A stretch of DNA of 56,118 nucleotides from Rikenellaceae bacterium DTU049 (GCA_001513285.1 LFTI01000070.1:305-56422); one strand, 5' to 3'; counted from the first letter of the stretch, positions 8,232 through 17,755 are shown. A program made the numbers and translations. The notes: a model not told the origin generated them from the sequence alone.

Positions 8232-9779
8232 TCAAATTTGTGAAAAATCAGAAATTTGAGAAAAATCGTTGTGTTCCCAATTGGTAAAAATTTTTTCTAT
8301 ACCTTTAGCTAATTGCGAAATAGTGGTAGCATGATGAGAATATTTATTGCCACACCATTCACCTGCGGCTCCATGCAGACAAGTTGCTAAAATACAAGCA
8401 TCTAAGTGAGAATAATTCTGAGCCAATAAACCTGCTAAAAGTCCCGATAGGATATCTCCACTGCCACCTTTAGATAATGTATCATCTCCAGTGATGTTAA
8501 TAAAAATTTGCCCGTTTTCATCAATAATTTTGGAGTTATGCTCTTTGATAATTATAGTACAATTATATTTTTTACAAAAATCTTTTACTAGTTCTAATTT
8601 TTCAAAATCATCATTCCATTCACCAATCAATCTTTTCAGCTCGCCAGGATGAGGAGTAAGTATAAAATTATTATTTAAAAAACTATACCATTCATTGTGT
8701 TTACTTAAAATATTTATAGCATCAGCGTCTAAAACAGTAGGTTTTTTGCAATTTAAAAGATAATCGAGTAATGCATTAGCAGTAAAATCATCAGTACCTA
8801 ATCCAGGCCCTATGCATGCAGCATCATAATTATGCAAAATTGATAAATCTTCGATATTTGCTGTAACAATAGGTAAAGTTAAAGCTTCAGGAAGCTTAGA
8901 TAGATATGCAGACACAAGTTTTTCAGGTACAATAGTAGAAACAAGGCCTGCACCACTTTTAAGAGCACCTAGAGTAGCTAGTAATCCTGCACCATATTTA
9001 CCAGGACTACCTGCAGCTATGCCAACATGACCAAAGATATTTTTATGACCAAATTTATTTCGTTTTTTTAGCCTCTTACTAATCTCTTGTCCATCTATCA
9101 TGATAGCTAGCGGATCACAATTATTAATGAAATTGTGATCTAAACCTATAGGTAATATTTTCCAATCTCCCACATAATCATAATTCTCTGGCATAAAAAA
9201 AGCTAAACGAGGAACCTCAAATGCTAAAGTGTAATTAGCTTTGATAATTCTATCACAATGATTTTTTGATGTCTTATCAGCAAATAATCCACTAGGCATA
9301 TCTATAGCTATTTTGATATTATTTAAATTATTTAAATATTTTATCAATTCAGCCAACCAATCATCTGGCGCTCTGCTAATGCCAGAACCTAATAATACAT
9401 CAATAATTATATCATTATTATCTAATATTTTTAGTTTTTCAAAATCATTAAAATTTTGAATTTTTACAATATTATTTTTATCAGGAAGTCTATTTAGATT
9501 TGTTAGAAAATCTGCAGAATAATTTTTGCTAAATTCACAAACAAAAATTTTAACATCATTGCCATTTTCTATAAGTTTACGAGCAATTACTAAACCATCA
9601 CCACCATTATTACCAGTACCCGCAAATATTACAAAACTATTAAAATTCACGAATATTTTTTGTATAAAATCGAAGCATTTGCTCGCAGCTCTCTCCATCA
9701 AATCTATAGAGTCAATAGGTTCATTTTTTATAGTATATTCATCTGCCTTTCTAATGTCTTCAATACTTAAAATATTCAT
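8232..9779 (-). CDS. nnr: Bifunctional NAD(P)HX epimerase / ADP-dependent NAD(P)HX dehydratase
   Basis: This enzyme repairs hydrated NAD(P)H. The N-terminal half (about residues 1-215) is the YjeF_N epimerase, with the signature AGTGNNGGDGLVIAR. The C-terminal half (about 225-500) is the ribokinase-like dehydratase, with GPGLGTD, LDADAIN, LTPHPGE and the GGSGDILSGLLAGLL catalytic loop. The fused 515-residue form is common in bacteria. It starts five bases after the preceding DUF4190-like gene ends, suggesting one operon. Confidence 0.94.
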   Translation of the reverse strand: MNILSIEDIRKADEYTIKNEPIDSIDLMERAASKCFDFIQKIFVNFNSFVIFAGTGNNGGDGLVIARKLIENGNDVKIFVCEFSKNYSADFLTNLNRLPDKNNIVKIQNFNDFEKLKILDNNDIIIDVLLGSGISRAPDDWLAELIKYLNNLNNIKIAIDMPSGLFADKTSKNHCDRIIKANYTLAFEVPRLAFFMPENYDYVGDWKILPIGLDHNFINNCDPLAIMIDGQEISKRLKKRNKFGHKNIFGHVGIAAGSPGKYGAGLLATLGALKSGAGLVSTIVPEKLVSAYLSKLPEALTLPIVTANIEDLSILHNYDAACIGPGLGTDDFTANALLDYLLNCKKPTVLDADAINILSKHNEWYSFLNNNFILTPHPGELKRLIGEWNDDFEKLELVKDFCKKYNCTIIIKEHNSKIIDENGQIFINITGDDTLSKGGSGDILSGLLAGLLAQNYSHLDACILATCLHGAAGEWCGNKYSHHATTISQLAKGIEKIFTNWEHNDFSQISDFSQI

Positions 9780-9784
9780 ATGAA

Positions 9785-10159
9785 TTATAATGTAATGCTA
9801 GAAATGCTATCAAAAGCAGCAATAGGTAAAGCAAAAGATAGCACAAAAATTATAAATAAAATAATAGAAAGAAAAATAGCAGCACCAAGGCCGATGCTTA
9901 CCCATCCTAATATTTTGCCAACATTAGCATTACTATATTCGGCTTTTGTATAAAGTGAAGGATTTAATTCGTAAGTTTTCATAGCTTTATTACCTTCTAC
10001 AACAGCAATAATGCCTAAAATTATACCTAAAATTACTGTTGTAAGAGTGAAAACAACAGATAAAATACCTAATATAAAAGCAGATTGAGAACCTGGTAAA
10101 ACTTGATTTTTTACATTTTTTTCTTCAGGTTGTTGAACATTAATTTCTTGGTTTTCCAT
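9785..10159 (-). CDS. DUF4190-like small membrane protein
   Basis: A 124-residue protein. The N-terminus (1-25) is hydrophilic. It is followed by two or three membrane segments: roughly 27-55, which is glycine- and isoleucine-rich and ends in EGNKAMKTYELNP, and 82-120. The pattern of a glycine-rich first helix followed by a GNKAM-type turn resembles DUF4190 proteins, whose function is unknown. A -7 element (minus, 10186-10193) lies just upstream, so it is probably the first gene of an operon with nnr. Confidence 0.7.
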   Translation of the reverse strand: MENQEINVQQPEEKNVKNQVLPGSQSAFILGILSVVFTLTTVILGIILGIIAVVEGNKAMKTYELNPSLYTKAEYSNANVGKILGWVSIGLGAAIFLSIILFIIFVLSFALPIAAFDSISSITL

Positions 10160-10185
10160 AATAATATTTTTTAAGATTTATAATA

Positions 10186-10193
10186 CAAAAATA
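10186..10193 (-). promoter_or_regulatory. -7 element before the DUF4190-like gene
   Basis: The minus strand reads TATTTTTG, matching TAnnTTTG. It ends about 27 bases before the start codon at 10159. Confidence 0.4.
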
Positions 10194-10521
10194 TAATAAA
10201 TTTTTTTAATGAATAAATAATTAATAAAGTAGAATAAAATATAAACGTTCAAAGGATTTCAAATTTTATTCTAGCAAAAAACAAAACCCTTCCCTCTCTC
10301 CCACCCCTTATCCTTTACAAACATTTAAAAACTATTTCTCTCAAAAATTAGTTTCTACAAAAATATTCAAAGAGTTTCTTTAATCCATTCTTATATCGGA
10401 TTTTCCCCAGAATTAAAAGACTTTTAATAGCTCATTAGCCTGATAGTTATTGAGAAAATCTATTTTTTTAATTATTTGAACTTATTGCCTACATTAAATT
10501 AAAGCTAAATACCCCTTAACA

Positions 10522-10590
10522 TTTACCCCATTGGATATTTACTTTTATTTTAGTTTTACATTGTTAAGTGTGATTATCCAACGGGGTAAA
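10522..10590. repeat. 16-bp inverted repeat with 37-base spacer
   Basis: TTTACCCCATTGGATA at 10522-10537 is the reverse complement of TATCCAACGGGGTAAA at 10575-10590 except for one position, which would be a G-U pair in a minus-strand transcript. There is no T-tract, so it is not a standard terminator. It could be the ends of a tiny decayed mobile element, a protein-binding site, or a hairpin in the 3' region of the upstream gene. Confidence 0.6.
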
Positions 10591-10682
10591 CTATACCATT
10601 TACATATTTATTTTAATATTTTTCAGAAATATTCATTTTACTATACACATTCTATCCTAATTAAGCCTAATTAAGAACAATT

Positions 10683-12170
10683 TTAGATAATATTAAAAAT
10701 TAATAAAAAACTATTAAAAAGTATCAGTGAAATAGCAATATAAACGATAGAACCTATAAAAGTATGATATAAAATTGTATTTTTTTTCTTTTTTCTTTTA
10801 TAAAAAGTATAATATGAATATTTATCTTTATCTTTCTTAAAAATTTTAAAAAGCCAAGCAACTAACCATACTAAAAACCACAGAATAAATGGTCCAGAAA
10901 TTATTGTATAGAAGCCAAGTGCTTTCACTCCAGGAATGTTTGCATCTAAGATCTTCATTTTTTGAGGGAAATTTTCATTTATAGTAATGCAAATATTATC
11001 AATAATATTAAATTTTGTGTAACTTTTACCTTGTTCATCTATGTATAAATATTGAAAATCATTTGTTAAAAGTAAAATGCTATCTTTATTGAGATAAAAA
11101 TATGAATAAATTTCAGTAGTATCTGGTACAAAAAATAATAAATTTTTGTAGTCTGTATCTGATAATGAATAGAAATATTGTTTATTATTTTTTAATTCCT
11201 TTTTTATGCTTAATAATGTTACTATCGTATCATATCGCAAAAAATTTATATAAATATTGTCATCTAGCAAGCTCCATATAATATCATTTTTTACATTAAT
11301 AGTATTTTTATTAGGAGTGGGATTATCTACAAAACTAAAATTATCAGCTTCAAATAATAAATGCGAGGTAGTTAAATAATTAAAATAATAATATGGTAGA
11401 CTAGTGATAGGTGTATAATATGGATATGGCAATAAATCATAGAAAAATGGCAATGCAACATTTTCTTGAAATCTAATAATATTTAAATTTTTGGTAGTAT
11501 CATATCTTTTCCAATAAGATTGTTGCTCACTATAAAGAGCCTTACATAAAAATTGCCAATTATTATTTTTAATATATCCTAAGGTAGGCAAAGAGAATGA
11601 TTGATAAAAAATAGGGAATCTCACCAATCTGACATCTGCTACTGTATCCGAAAAAGTGTAAATAATGATATTATTTTTTAATGGATTTCTCAATGCTATT
11701 TCTGGCTTGTTATTTTTGAGTCCAAAACCGATTACTTGATTTATATCTAATAAAATGCTATCATAGTAAATAGAGATTTCATTTTGTCTTTTATTTAATT
11801 TAATTAAGGACGATAAACTATCATTATACGACATCCAAAAATATTCTGATTCATTTTTAGCATAGCCTAAAAGTTTATTATATTTTGTCGGTAAAGGATA
11901 AAAATCAATATTTTCATCCTTTAAAGAAAAGAGAAAGAATTGTGAAATCTCATATTGAGAATTTTCTTTGCAAAATCCATAAATTTGTTGTTTAGTAGAA
12001 TCATAAAAAACGGGTGTAGATGGAGCTATTTTTATATTATTAGATTGTGAATGTTGATTTTCGATTTCTCGAAAAGTGGAATGCTCATAATTAGACTTAA
12101 AAAAATATAACAAAAACCATATTGCTAAAAATATTACTACTGCAAATATATTTATAATCTTTCTAAACAT
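10683..12170 (-). CDS. Membrane-anchored protein of unknown function
   Basis: I do not recognise this 495-residue protein. It has one N-terminal membrane segment (about 8-25), then some 370 residues likely outside the cytoplasm that are rich in Tyr, Phe, Asn and Ser and have repeated short beta-like stretches. Two C-terminal membrane helices follow (about 410-435 and 470-493), separated by a very lysine-rich cytoplasmic loop (KDKDKYSYYTFYKRKKKKN). The topology suggests an inner-membrane protein with a large periplasmic, possibly propeller-like, domain. It stands alone, with gaps on both sides. Confidence 0.65.
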   Translation of the reverse strand: MFRKIINIFAVVIFLAIWFLLYFFKSNYEHSTFREIENQHSQSNNIKIAPSTPVFYDSTKQQIYGFCKENSQYEISQFFLFSLKDENIDFYPLPTKYNKLLGYAKNESEYFWMSYNDSLSSLIKLNKRQNEISIYYDSILLDINQVIGFGLKNNKPEIALRNPLKNNIIIYTFSDTVADVRLVRFPIFYQSFSLPTLGYIKNNNWQFLCKALYSEQQSYWKRYDTTKNLNIIRFQENVALPFFYDLLPYPYYTPITSLPYYYFNYLTTSHLLFEADNFSFVDNPTPNKNTINVKNDIIWSLLDDNIYINFLRYDTIVTLLSIKKELKNNKQYFYSLSDTDYKNLLFFVPDTTEIYSYFYLNKDSILLLTNDFQYLYIDEQGKSYTKFNIIDNICITINENFPQKMKILDANIPGVKALGFYTIISGPFILWFLVWLVAWLFKIFKKDKDKYSYYTFYKRKKKKNTILYHTFIGSIVYIAISLILFNSFLLIFNII

Positions 12171-12283
12171 TATTTTAAATTAAATTTTAAACTACATTTA
12201 TTAAAATTAAATCTATATTTAACTAATCTATGTTAAAAAGTGAAAAAAAATTCCTCTATTATAGATTTAATTTAGTTTTTCAA

Positions 12284-14836
12284 TCATTTAGATTTGTCAG
12301 GAGGAGTTGGTATATCAGGAATTTCTTTAGCATTTTGGAGTTCTTCCATGATCACTTCTATAGCTTTTAGTAGTTGATCATCGTTACCTAAATATTCTCT
12401 ATAAGGGTCATTATCTATCACGATATCTGGTTCTACACCATATCCTTCTATAATCCATTTAGATTCATCTATGCTATAGCTAGCAAACTCAGGTTTATTG
12501 AGGTAAGTGCCATCTACGAAAGGTAAAGAGCCACGGATACCTACTACTCCGCCCCAGGATCTCACGCCGATAGTTTTACCAATATTATATTTTTTAAAAC
12601 CATAGGGGAAAAGATCTCCATCACTAGCACTATATTGATTGAAAAGCAATACTTTTGGACCAATCATAGTCTGAGCAGGTACTACACCTGGTATCAAAAC
12701 ATTTCTGGCCATAGTAGCTCGTTGTGGTACTCTAAGTAATCTTTCAAGTATCATTGGTGAAACATTACCACCACCATTGCCACGATCATCTATTATTAAA
12801 GCTTTTTTTGTTAATTGAGGATAAAAATATTTAACAAACTCATTTAATCCCTCTACGCCCATATCTGGTATGTGAATGTAGCCTACTTGTCCATTTGTTT
12901 TTTCATTTACAAGCTTAATGTTATTTTGTACCCAGTTATAGTAATATAGAGCAGCCTCATCAGCTATAGGAACTACAATGACTTTACGAGCACCTTCTAC
13001 ACTAGGCTTATTATTTATTAACATCTCTACTTGTTTATTAGCTTTACCTATCAAGAGCTTATAAATGTCATCAATAGTATTAGTCTGAATATTATCTATG
13101 CTGATAATGTAGTCATTTACTTTGGCATTTACTTGTATCTCCTGCAGAGGGCTTCTAAGATTTTTACTCCAATTGGCACCATCTAAGATTTTATCTATTT
13201 TGAAGTAACCATTTTGTACATCTTTTGATAATTCAGCACCTAAAAGTCCCGTGTAAATTTTATTAATAGTAGGTACATCACCACCACCCACATAAGCATG
13301 ACCTACACTAAGCTCGCCTATCATCTCTCCAATAATGTAATTTAGGTCGTGTTTATTAGCAATATAAGGCAAAAAGATTTCATATTTATTTTTTATTTTC
13401 TCCCAATCTACACCATGCATATTAGGTACGTAGAAGAAATCTCGCATCTGTCGCCAAGCTTCATAAAATATCTGTTGCCATTCGGCTTTTTTGTCTATCC
13501 ATACTTCCATATCTTGTGTGGGAACTTTTTTATCTGGTTTGAGCTCTGCCACAGCAAAATCTAAAACATAATAATTGTCTTTACTTTTTAATAAAATCTT
13601 TTTTTTGTCTTGAGATAAAAGATAGGTATCAAATTCACCCAGTTTAGTTTCTTTTCTTTCATTTAAATCAAAAGCTAATAATTGTGCTTTTTCATCTTTG
13701 CTTCCTTTTCTTTGATAAAGTATTTTATCATTAGTAGCTTGCAGATTCCAATAAGTAGATACATCGATAGGTAAGCTAACTATACGATCTTTTAAACCAT
13801 CGATATCTATAATAACTTTAACAAGTGTATCCTTATCCTCTTCAGTTATTTCTTTATTTTTTTTCTTTTTATCTTCTTTTTTGTCATCGGCAGTTTTTTT
13901 AGTTAAATCCAAATCATCATTTTTAGGAGCTAATGGATTGGGAGTAGATTTATCAAGAATTGCTAAATAAATTTTTGACATATCTTGGTAAGCGTAGTTC
14001 CATTCTACTCGAGAATAAATAGGATTAAAGTCTCTCTCTGAAACGAAATAAATATATTTGCCATCAGGGCTGAAATGTGGACTATGAGAGTCGTACCACA
14101 TGTCTGTAAGGTCATAAGTTTCTTTAGTTTGAGTATCATAGATACGTATTATATTAAAATTATTTTTCTGTGGATCGCTGTATGCTATATATCTACTATC
14201 TGGACTCCAAGTGAAATCATTATATTCCCATACTTGGCTTTGAGCTACTTCAGTAATATTTTTCGTTTCTATATCTACATAACGAAGGCGAAGTTTCTTG
14301 TCGCTAAACAATAATTTTTTACTATCAGGGGACCAAAGTAATTCGAAATAATAAGTATCTGCATTTTTTGTCAGCTGGATGGGAGATTCAGAGCCATCAT
14401 GTTTTTGAATATAAATTTCAAATTCACCCGTTTCATCTGAAAGATAAGCTAGATATTTCCCATCGGGAGACCATTCTACATTTCTCTCATGTGCACCAGA
14501 TGTTTTAGTGAGGTTTCTGATGACACCCTCTGTAGCTGGTACGCTAAAAATGTCTCCACGAGCAGAAAAACCTAGACGTTCGCCACCAGGACTTAGTGTA
14601 AATGATGTGATATAATCTGCTGCATTCACCTTCACTGTTCTAGCTAAGGGTAAATCTTGATTTATGATGATAGAAACTTTATTTGCTTGTTTAGTTTTAG
14701 TATCAAAAGTGTAAATAAAACCGTCTTTTTCGAATACTATTAATCCTTTGGCTAGCACAATGAGAAGGAAACTTGATATCATAATCATCAAAATTAGTAA
14801 CTTTAGAAGTTTCTTTAGTTTTAGTATTATAAACAA
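12284..14836 (-). CDS. Tricorn-like protease, C-terminal fragment (propeller, PDZ, S41 peptidase)
   Basis: This frame carries most of a tricorn/S41-type protease: TolB/WD40-like propeller repeats with SPDGKY and SPDSKK motifs (about residues 70-300), a Lys/Glu-rich linker (about 310-340), a second propeller, a PDZ-like region (about 560-610) and a C-terminal peptidase. Likely catalytic residues are His at about 513 in SVGHAYVGGGD and Ser at about 737 in YSASDGD, with DDRGNGGGN between them. The first 25 or so residues before AKGLIVFEKDG are a frame artefact; true homology begins near 14759 and continues the upstream fragment after a +1 shift. With the frame restored the protein would be about 1090 residues, the normal size of secreted tricorn homologues. 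Confidence 0.8.
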   Translation of the reverse strand: MFIILKLKKLLKLLILMIMISSFLLIVLAKGLIVFEKDGFIYTFDTKTKQANKVSIIINQDLPLARTVKVNAADYITSFTLSPGGERLGFSARGDIFSVPATEGVIRNLTKTSGAHERNVEWSPDGKYLAYLSDETGEFEIYIQKHDGSESPIQLTKNADTYYFELLWSPDSKKLLFSDKKLRLRYVDIETKNITEVAQSQVWEYNDFTWSPDSRYIAYSDPQKNNFNIIRIYDTQTKETYDLTDMWYDSHSPHFSPDGKYIYFVSERDFNPIYSRVEWNYAYQDMSKIYLAILDKSTPNPLAPKNDDLDLTKKTADDKKEDKKKKNKEITEEDKDTLVKVIIDIDGLKDRIVSLPIDVSTYWNLQATNDKILYQRKGSKDEKAQLLAFDLNERKETKLGEFDTYLLSQDKKKILLKSKDNYYVLDFAVAELKPDKKVPTQDMEVWIDKKAEWQQIFYEAWRQMRDFFYVPNMHGVDWEKIKNKYEIFLPYIANKHDLNYIIGEMIGELSVGHAYVGGGDVPTINKIYTGLLGAELSKDVQNGYFKIDKILDGANWSKNLRSPLQEIQVNAKVNDYIISIDNIQTNTIDDIYKLLIGKANKQVEMLINNKPSVEGARKVIVVPIADEAALYYYNWVQNNIKLVNEKTNGQVGYIHIPDMGVEGLNEFVKYFYPQLTKKALIIDDRGNGGGNVSPMILERLLRVPQRATMARNVLIPGVVPAQTMIGPKVLLFNQYSASDGDLFPYGFKKYNIGKTIGVRSWGGVVGIRGSLPFVDGTYLNKPEFASYSIDESKWIIEGYGVEPDIVIDNDPYREYLGNDDQLLKAIEVIMEELQNAKEIPDIPTPPDKSK

Positions 14837-15569
14837 ATAGATTCATGGTGCGGTCTCTATCAGATATAAAATAGATCTCGTCATCTATCCACATGGGTAT
14901 GATATCTTGAGCTTCATTATTAGTAATGTTTATAATCTCTTTAGAGTCAAAATCAAAAATTCTAATATCATCAGCCATGCCACCACGATAGTATTTCCAT
15001 GTTCTAAACTCACGAAAAACTCTATTAAAAGCTAATAATTTACCATCAGGAGAGTAGGAACAAAATCCACCTGTAGAAAGTGGCAATTGAATAGATGGTC
15101 CGCCATCAATTGAGACCAGAAATAGCTGCCCCACAAAATCATTAAAAGATTTTTTGCGACTACGATAAATGATATATTTACTATCAGGTGTCCAACCAAT
15201 AACAATATTATTTGGTCCCATGCGATCGCTTAGGTCATCACGGTTGAGAGTAGCAGTATAGGTGAGTCTTTTAGGATTGCCACCATCAGCAGGCATTAGA
15301 TATACTTCTGTATTGCCATCATACTGTCCTGTAAATGCTACCCATTTGCTGTCAGGTGACAATCTAGGGAAAATAGCGTATCCATTACCAGTGGTTAATT
15401 GTCGTGCCATACCACCTTGTTTTGACACAGTATATAACTGACCTGCATAAGAGAAAACTATTCTTTCCCCATCTGTGGTAGGGAAACGTAATAAACGTGC
15501 TTCTTGTTGTGAATAACTCATTGTTGTTAAAATTAAATTTAATAATAAAAAAATAGATAACTTTTTCAT
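14703..15569 (-). CDS. Tricorn-like protease, N-terminal fragment (signal peptide and propeller)
   Basis: The fragment begins with a clear signal peptide (about residues 1-20, ending in SYSQQ), so the product is exported. Propeller repeats follow, with LSPDSKWVAFTG, YLMPADGGNPKRLT, WTPDSKYIIYRS and YSPDGKLLAF. After DDYDIKFPSHCA (about residue 270) the frame runs into unrelated residues and stops at 14703. The normal continuation (KGLIVFEKDGFIYTFD) is in the next frame, so a one-base indel or a +1 shift lies near 14745-14765. A perfect -7 element (minus, 15581-15588) sits 12 bases upstream of the ATG. Confidence 0.8.
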   Translation of the reverse strand: MKKLSIFLLLNLILTTMSYSQQEARLLRFPTTDGERIVFSYAGQLYTVSKQGGMARQLTTGNGYAIFPRLSPDSKWVAFTGQYDGNTEVYLMPADGGNPKRLTYTATLNRDDLSDRMGPNNIVIGWTPDSKYIIYRSRKKSFNDFVGQLFLVSIDGGPSIQLPLSTGGFCSYSPDGKLLAFNRVFREFRTWKYYRGGMADDIRIFDFDSKEIINITNNEAQDIIPMWIDDEIYFISDRDRTMNLFVYNTKTKETSKVTNFDDYDIKFPSHCASQRINSIRKRRFYLHF

Positions 15570-15580
15570 TTTTTTGTTTA

Positions 15581-15588
15581 CAAAGATA
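15581..15588 (-). promoter_or_regulatory. -7 element before the tricorn-like gene
   Basis: The minus strand reads TATCTTTG, a perfect TAnnTTTG. It ends 12 bases before the start codon, implying a leader of only a few bases. Confidence 0.5.
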
Positions 15589-15703
15589 GATAAAATTTGA
15601 TATAAATTAATTATTTATTAAAAAATGTTATTTAATAAAACAATGATAAATATAAATGATCTAATTATCATTTTATACTTTTCAGTGAGTGTAGTCAAAA
15701 TTT

Positions 15704-16135
15704 TTATTTACTATCTGTCTCTATTCTATTACCTTCTAGTAACTTTTTTTCAATAGAATCAATTACCATTAAACGAACTAATGAATCTAGTTTTAAAGAA
15801 TCTATATATCTATAACCTTCTATTTTTAATAAAGAATCTAAAATATTATCATATAATTCATTTAAAAGACTATCCATGTTTGACGAATTTTCATTTACTA
15901 ATGTATCTGCTTTTGAATTTTTAATATTAGTTTCATATTTTTTGTTATTCAAATGCATGATTTTATTATTATATTTAATATTATAATGAAATTTTTCTAC
16001 CATAGGAGCCATAGATATGAATTTCTCGTTATAAATTAAATATTTTAAATTAGGCCAAGAAACGTAAATTAAAATAAGTGATATAATAATACCACCTATA
16101 ATACCTAGGATAAAAGAAAGATTCCTTTTTTTCAT
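15704..16135 (-). CDS. Small membrane-anchored protein of unknown function
   Basis: About 143 residues, unrecognised. One membrane helix lies near the N-terminus (about 8-28, glycine/isoleucine-rich, after KKRN), leaving most of the protein on the outer face. The C-terminal half is rich in Asp, Ser and Leu with repeated DSLL/DSLV-type units, probably helical. I chose the ATG at 16135 because it places the KKRN basic cluster directly at the start; an ATG at 16147 would add four residues. It is divergent from htrA. Confidence 0.55.
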   Translation of the reverse strand: MKKRNLSFILGIIGGIIISLILIYVSWPNLKYLIYNEKFISMAPMVEKFHYNIKYNNKIMHLNNKKYETNIKNSKADTLVNENSSNMDSLLNELYDNILDSLLKIEGYRYIDSLKLDSLVRLMVIDSIEKKLLEGNRIETDSK

Positions 16136-16269
16136 AATAAATGACAAATTGACATTTACAAATGTAATTATTTTTTTTAATATGGTTTTGACTTTTTTTA
16201 TTAAAAAATTATTTCATTGGAATAATATTTGAATAATAGAAATGTTAATTATAAAAAAAATTGATTGCT

Positions 16270-17739
16270 ATGGGTATTAAAAAAGAAAAATTAGAAAAAT
16301 TTTGGAATTATTTCCAAAAAACGACAAGCATACTGACATTAGTATTAATGTTTTTAGTTATTTATAGTTTTACTGTTAGTCCAAGTAGAGCAGAAGAGAG
16401 CAGAAGTTCATACAATTATAATTTCCCAATTATTGGAGATACTATAAAATATCCAGACTTTCGCTATGCTTCACAGAGAGCTATTCCAGCAGTGGTAAAT
16501 ATTAAGACTACATTTATTTATAAAAATATTTATTATGACGATTTTTTTGCTCCATTTTATGATTTTTTTAAATTTTTTGGTGGGCCAAGGCAAGAGCAAA
16601 CCATTATAGGTGGTGGTTCTGGAGTTATTATTAGTGCAGATGGTTATATCATTACCAATAATCATGTGGTACAAGATGCTAAAGAAATAATAGTAACATT
16701 AAATGATAAAAGAGAATTTAAAGCTAAAATAATAGGTAATGATGCGAGTACAGATTTAGCTATAATTAAAATTGATGCTAATAATTTATCATATTTAGAA
16801 TTTGGTAATAGCGATAACGTAGAAATAGGTGAATGGGTGCTAGCTGTAGGGAACCCTTTTAATTTGACTTCTACTGTGACAGCAGGTATAGTAAGTGCTA
16901 AAGCTAGGAATATTAACATTTTAGAATCTGCAGATGCTGTAGAATCATTTATACAAACTGATGCAGCTGTGAATCCTGGTAATAGTGGTGGAGCTTTAGT
17001 AGATATTTATGGTAATTTAATTGGTATTAATACTGCTATTGCTACAAAAACAGGTGCTTTTATAGGATATTCTTTTGCTATACCATCTAATCTTGCAAAA
17101 AAAGTAGCTAATGATCTTATAAATTATGGTTTTGTACAAAGGCCATATTTAGGCGTTAGTGTAACTGATATTAATGCTGCTGTATCTAAAAAATATGGAA
17201 TAGATGATACGAGAGGAGTATTAATTACTGCTGTTACTCCTAATAGTGCTGCTTTTAAAGCTGGATTAAATGCTGGTGATATAATTCTAAAAATTGATGG
17301 TGAAGAATTAAATTCTGCTTCTAGATTATTAGAAAAAATAAATGAAAAAAATATAGGTGATTGGGTAACTATAGAATATAAATCTAAAAATAAAATTAAA
17401 ACTACTAAAGTTCAATTACTTAATAAAAATGGTGATTTAAAGCCTATGAAAAAAGAAGAAATTTCTGCTCAATCTGTATTAGGTGCTACTTTTGAAAAAC
17501 CTTCACCAGATATGATGGCAAAGCTAAAGATAGATCACGGCATGCAAATTACAGATATTCAGAGTGGTCCCTTACAGAGAGCTGGTATAAAAAAAGATTT
17601 TATTATAACTGAGATAGATCATAATCCTATTAATTCTATCGAAGATATAGAAAATGCATTAGCCAATAGGAAGGGTGCTATTTTGATAGAAGGCATATAT
17701 CCTAATGGTATGAAAGCTTATTATGCATTTTCTATATAA
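16270..17739 (+). CDS. Periplasmic serine protease, HtrA/DegP family
   Basis: A trypsin-like protease and chaperone acting on misfolded envelope proteins. An N-terminal membrane segment (about 18-38) anchors or exports it. The catalytic triad is visible: His132 (TNNHVV), Asp162 (DASTDLAI) and Ser239 in NPGNSGGALVD. Two PDZ domains follow (about 285-375 and 395-485), the first with RPYLGVSV. A TTG nine bases upstream, at 16261, could also start the frame, but the ATG at 16270 gives the usual short basic N-terminus. The 489-residue length is normal. The promoter region is shared with the divergent small protein. Confidence 0.93.
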   Translation: MGIKKEKLEKFWNYFQKTTSILTLVLMFLVIYSFTVSPSRAEESRSSYNYNFPIIGDTIKYPDFRYASQRAIPAVVNIKTTFIYKNIYYDDFFAPFYDFFKFFGGPRQEQTIIGGGSGVIISADGYIITNNHVVQDAKEIIVTLNDKREFKAKIIGNDASTDLAIIKIDANNLSYLEFGNSDNVEIGEWVLAVGNPFNLTSTVTAGIVSAKARNINILESADAVESFIQTDAAVNPGNSGGALVDIYGNLIGINTAIATKTGAFIGYSFAIPSNLAKKVANDLINYGFVQRPYLGVSVTDINAAVSKKYGIDDTRGVLITAVTPNSAAFKAGLNAGDIILKIDGEELNSASRLLEKINEKNIGDWVTIEYKSKNKIKTTKVQLLNKNGDLKPMKKEEISAQSVLGATFEKPSPDMMAKLKIDHGMQITDIQSGPLQRAGIKKDFIITEIDHNPINSIEDIENALANRKGAILIEGIYPNGMKAYYAFSI

Positions 17740-17755
17740 ACATTTTATAAAAAAT

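Larger units (their letters stand above)
10160..10682. other. Gene-free stretch of about 520 bases
   Basis: I see no coding region or recognisable RNA gene here. The right end (10160-10200) holds the DUF4190 promoter. A C/T-rich patch occurs at about 10284-10313 (CCCTTCCCTCTCTCCCACCC), reminiscent of the pyrimidine-rich tract at 22.7 kb. A long imperfect inverted repeat lies at 10522-10590. The rest is low-complexity A/T-rich DNA. Confidence 0.5.
12284..15569 (-). pseudogene. Composite frameshifted tricorn-like protease gene
   Basis: Taken together the two overlapping frames form one gene for a secreted propeller-PDZ-S41 protease, interrupted once near 14745-14765. There is no second lesion: the catalytic His and Ser regions and the C-terminus are intact. 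This could be a very recent pseudogene, a sequencing or assembly error, or a recoded gene. Confidence 0.6.

Noticed and set aside
14703-14836. Programmed +1 frameshift between the two tricorn-like fragments
   Set aside because: No known slippery stop or stimulatory structure is visible at 14745-14765, and such recoding is not known for this family. A simple indel or sequencing error is more likely.
16261-16269. Upstream TTG start for htrA
   Set aside because: The ATG at 16270 gives the usual short basic N-terminus before the membrane segment; the TTG has no supporting signal.
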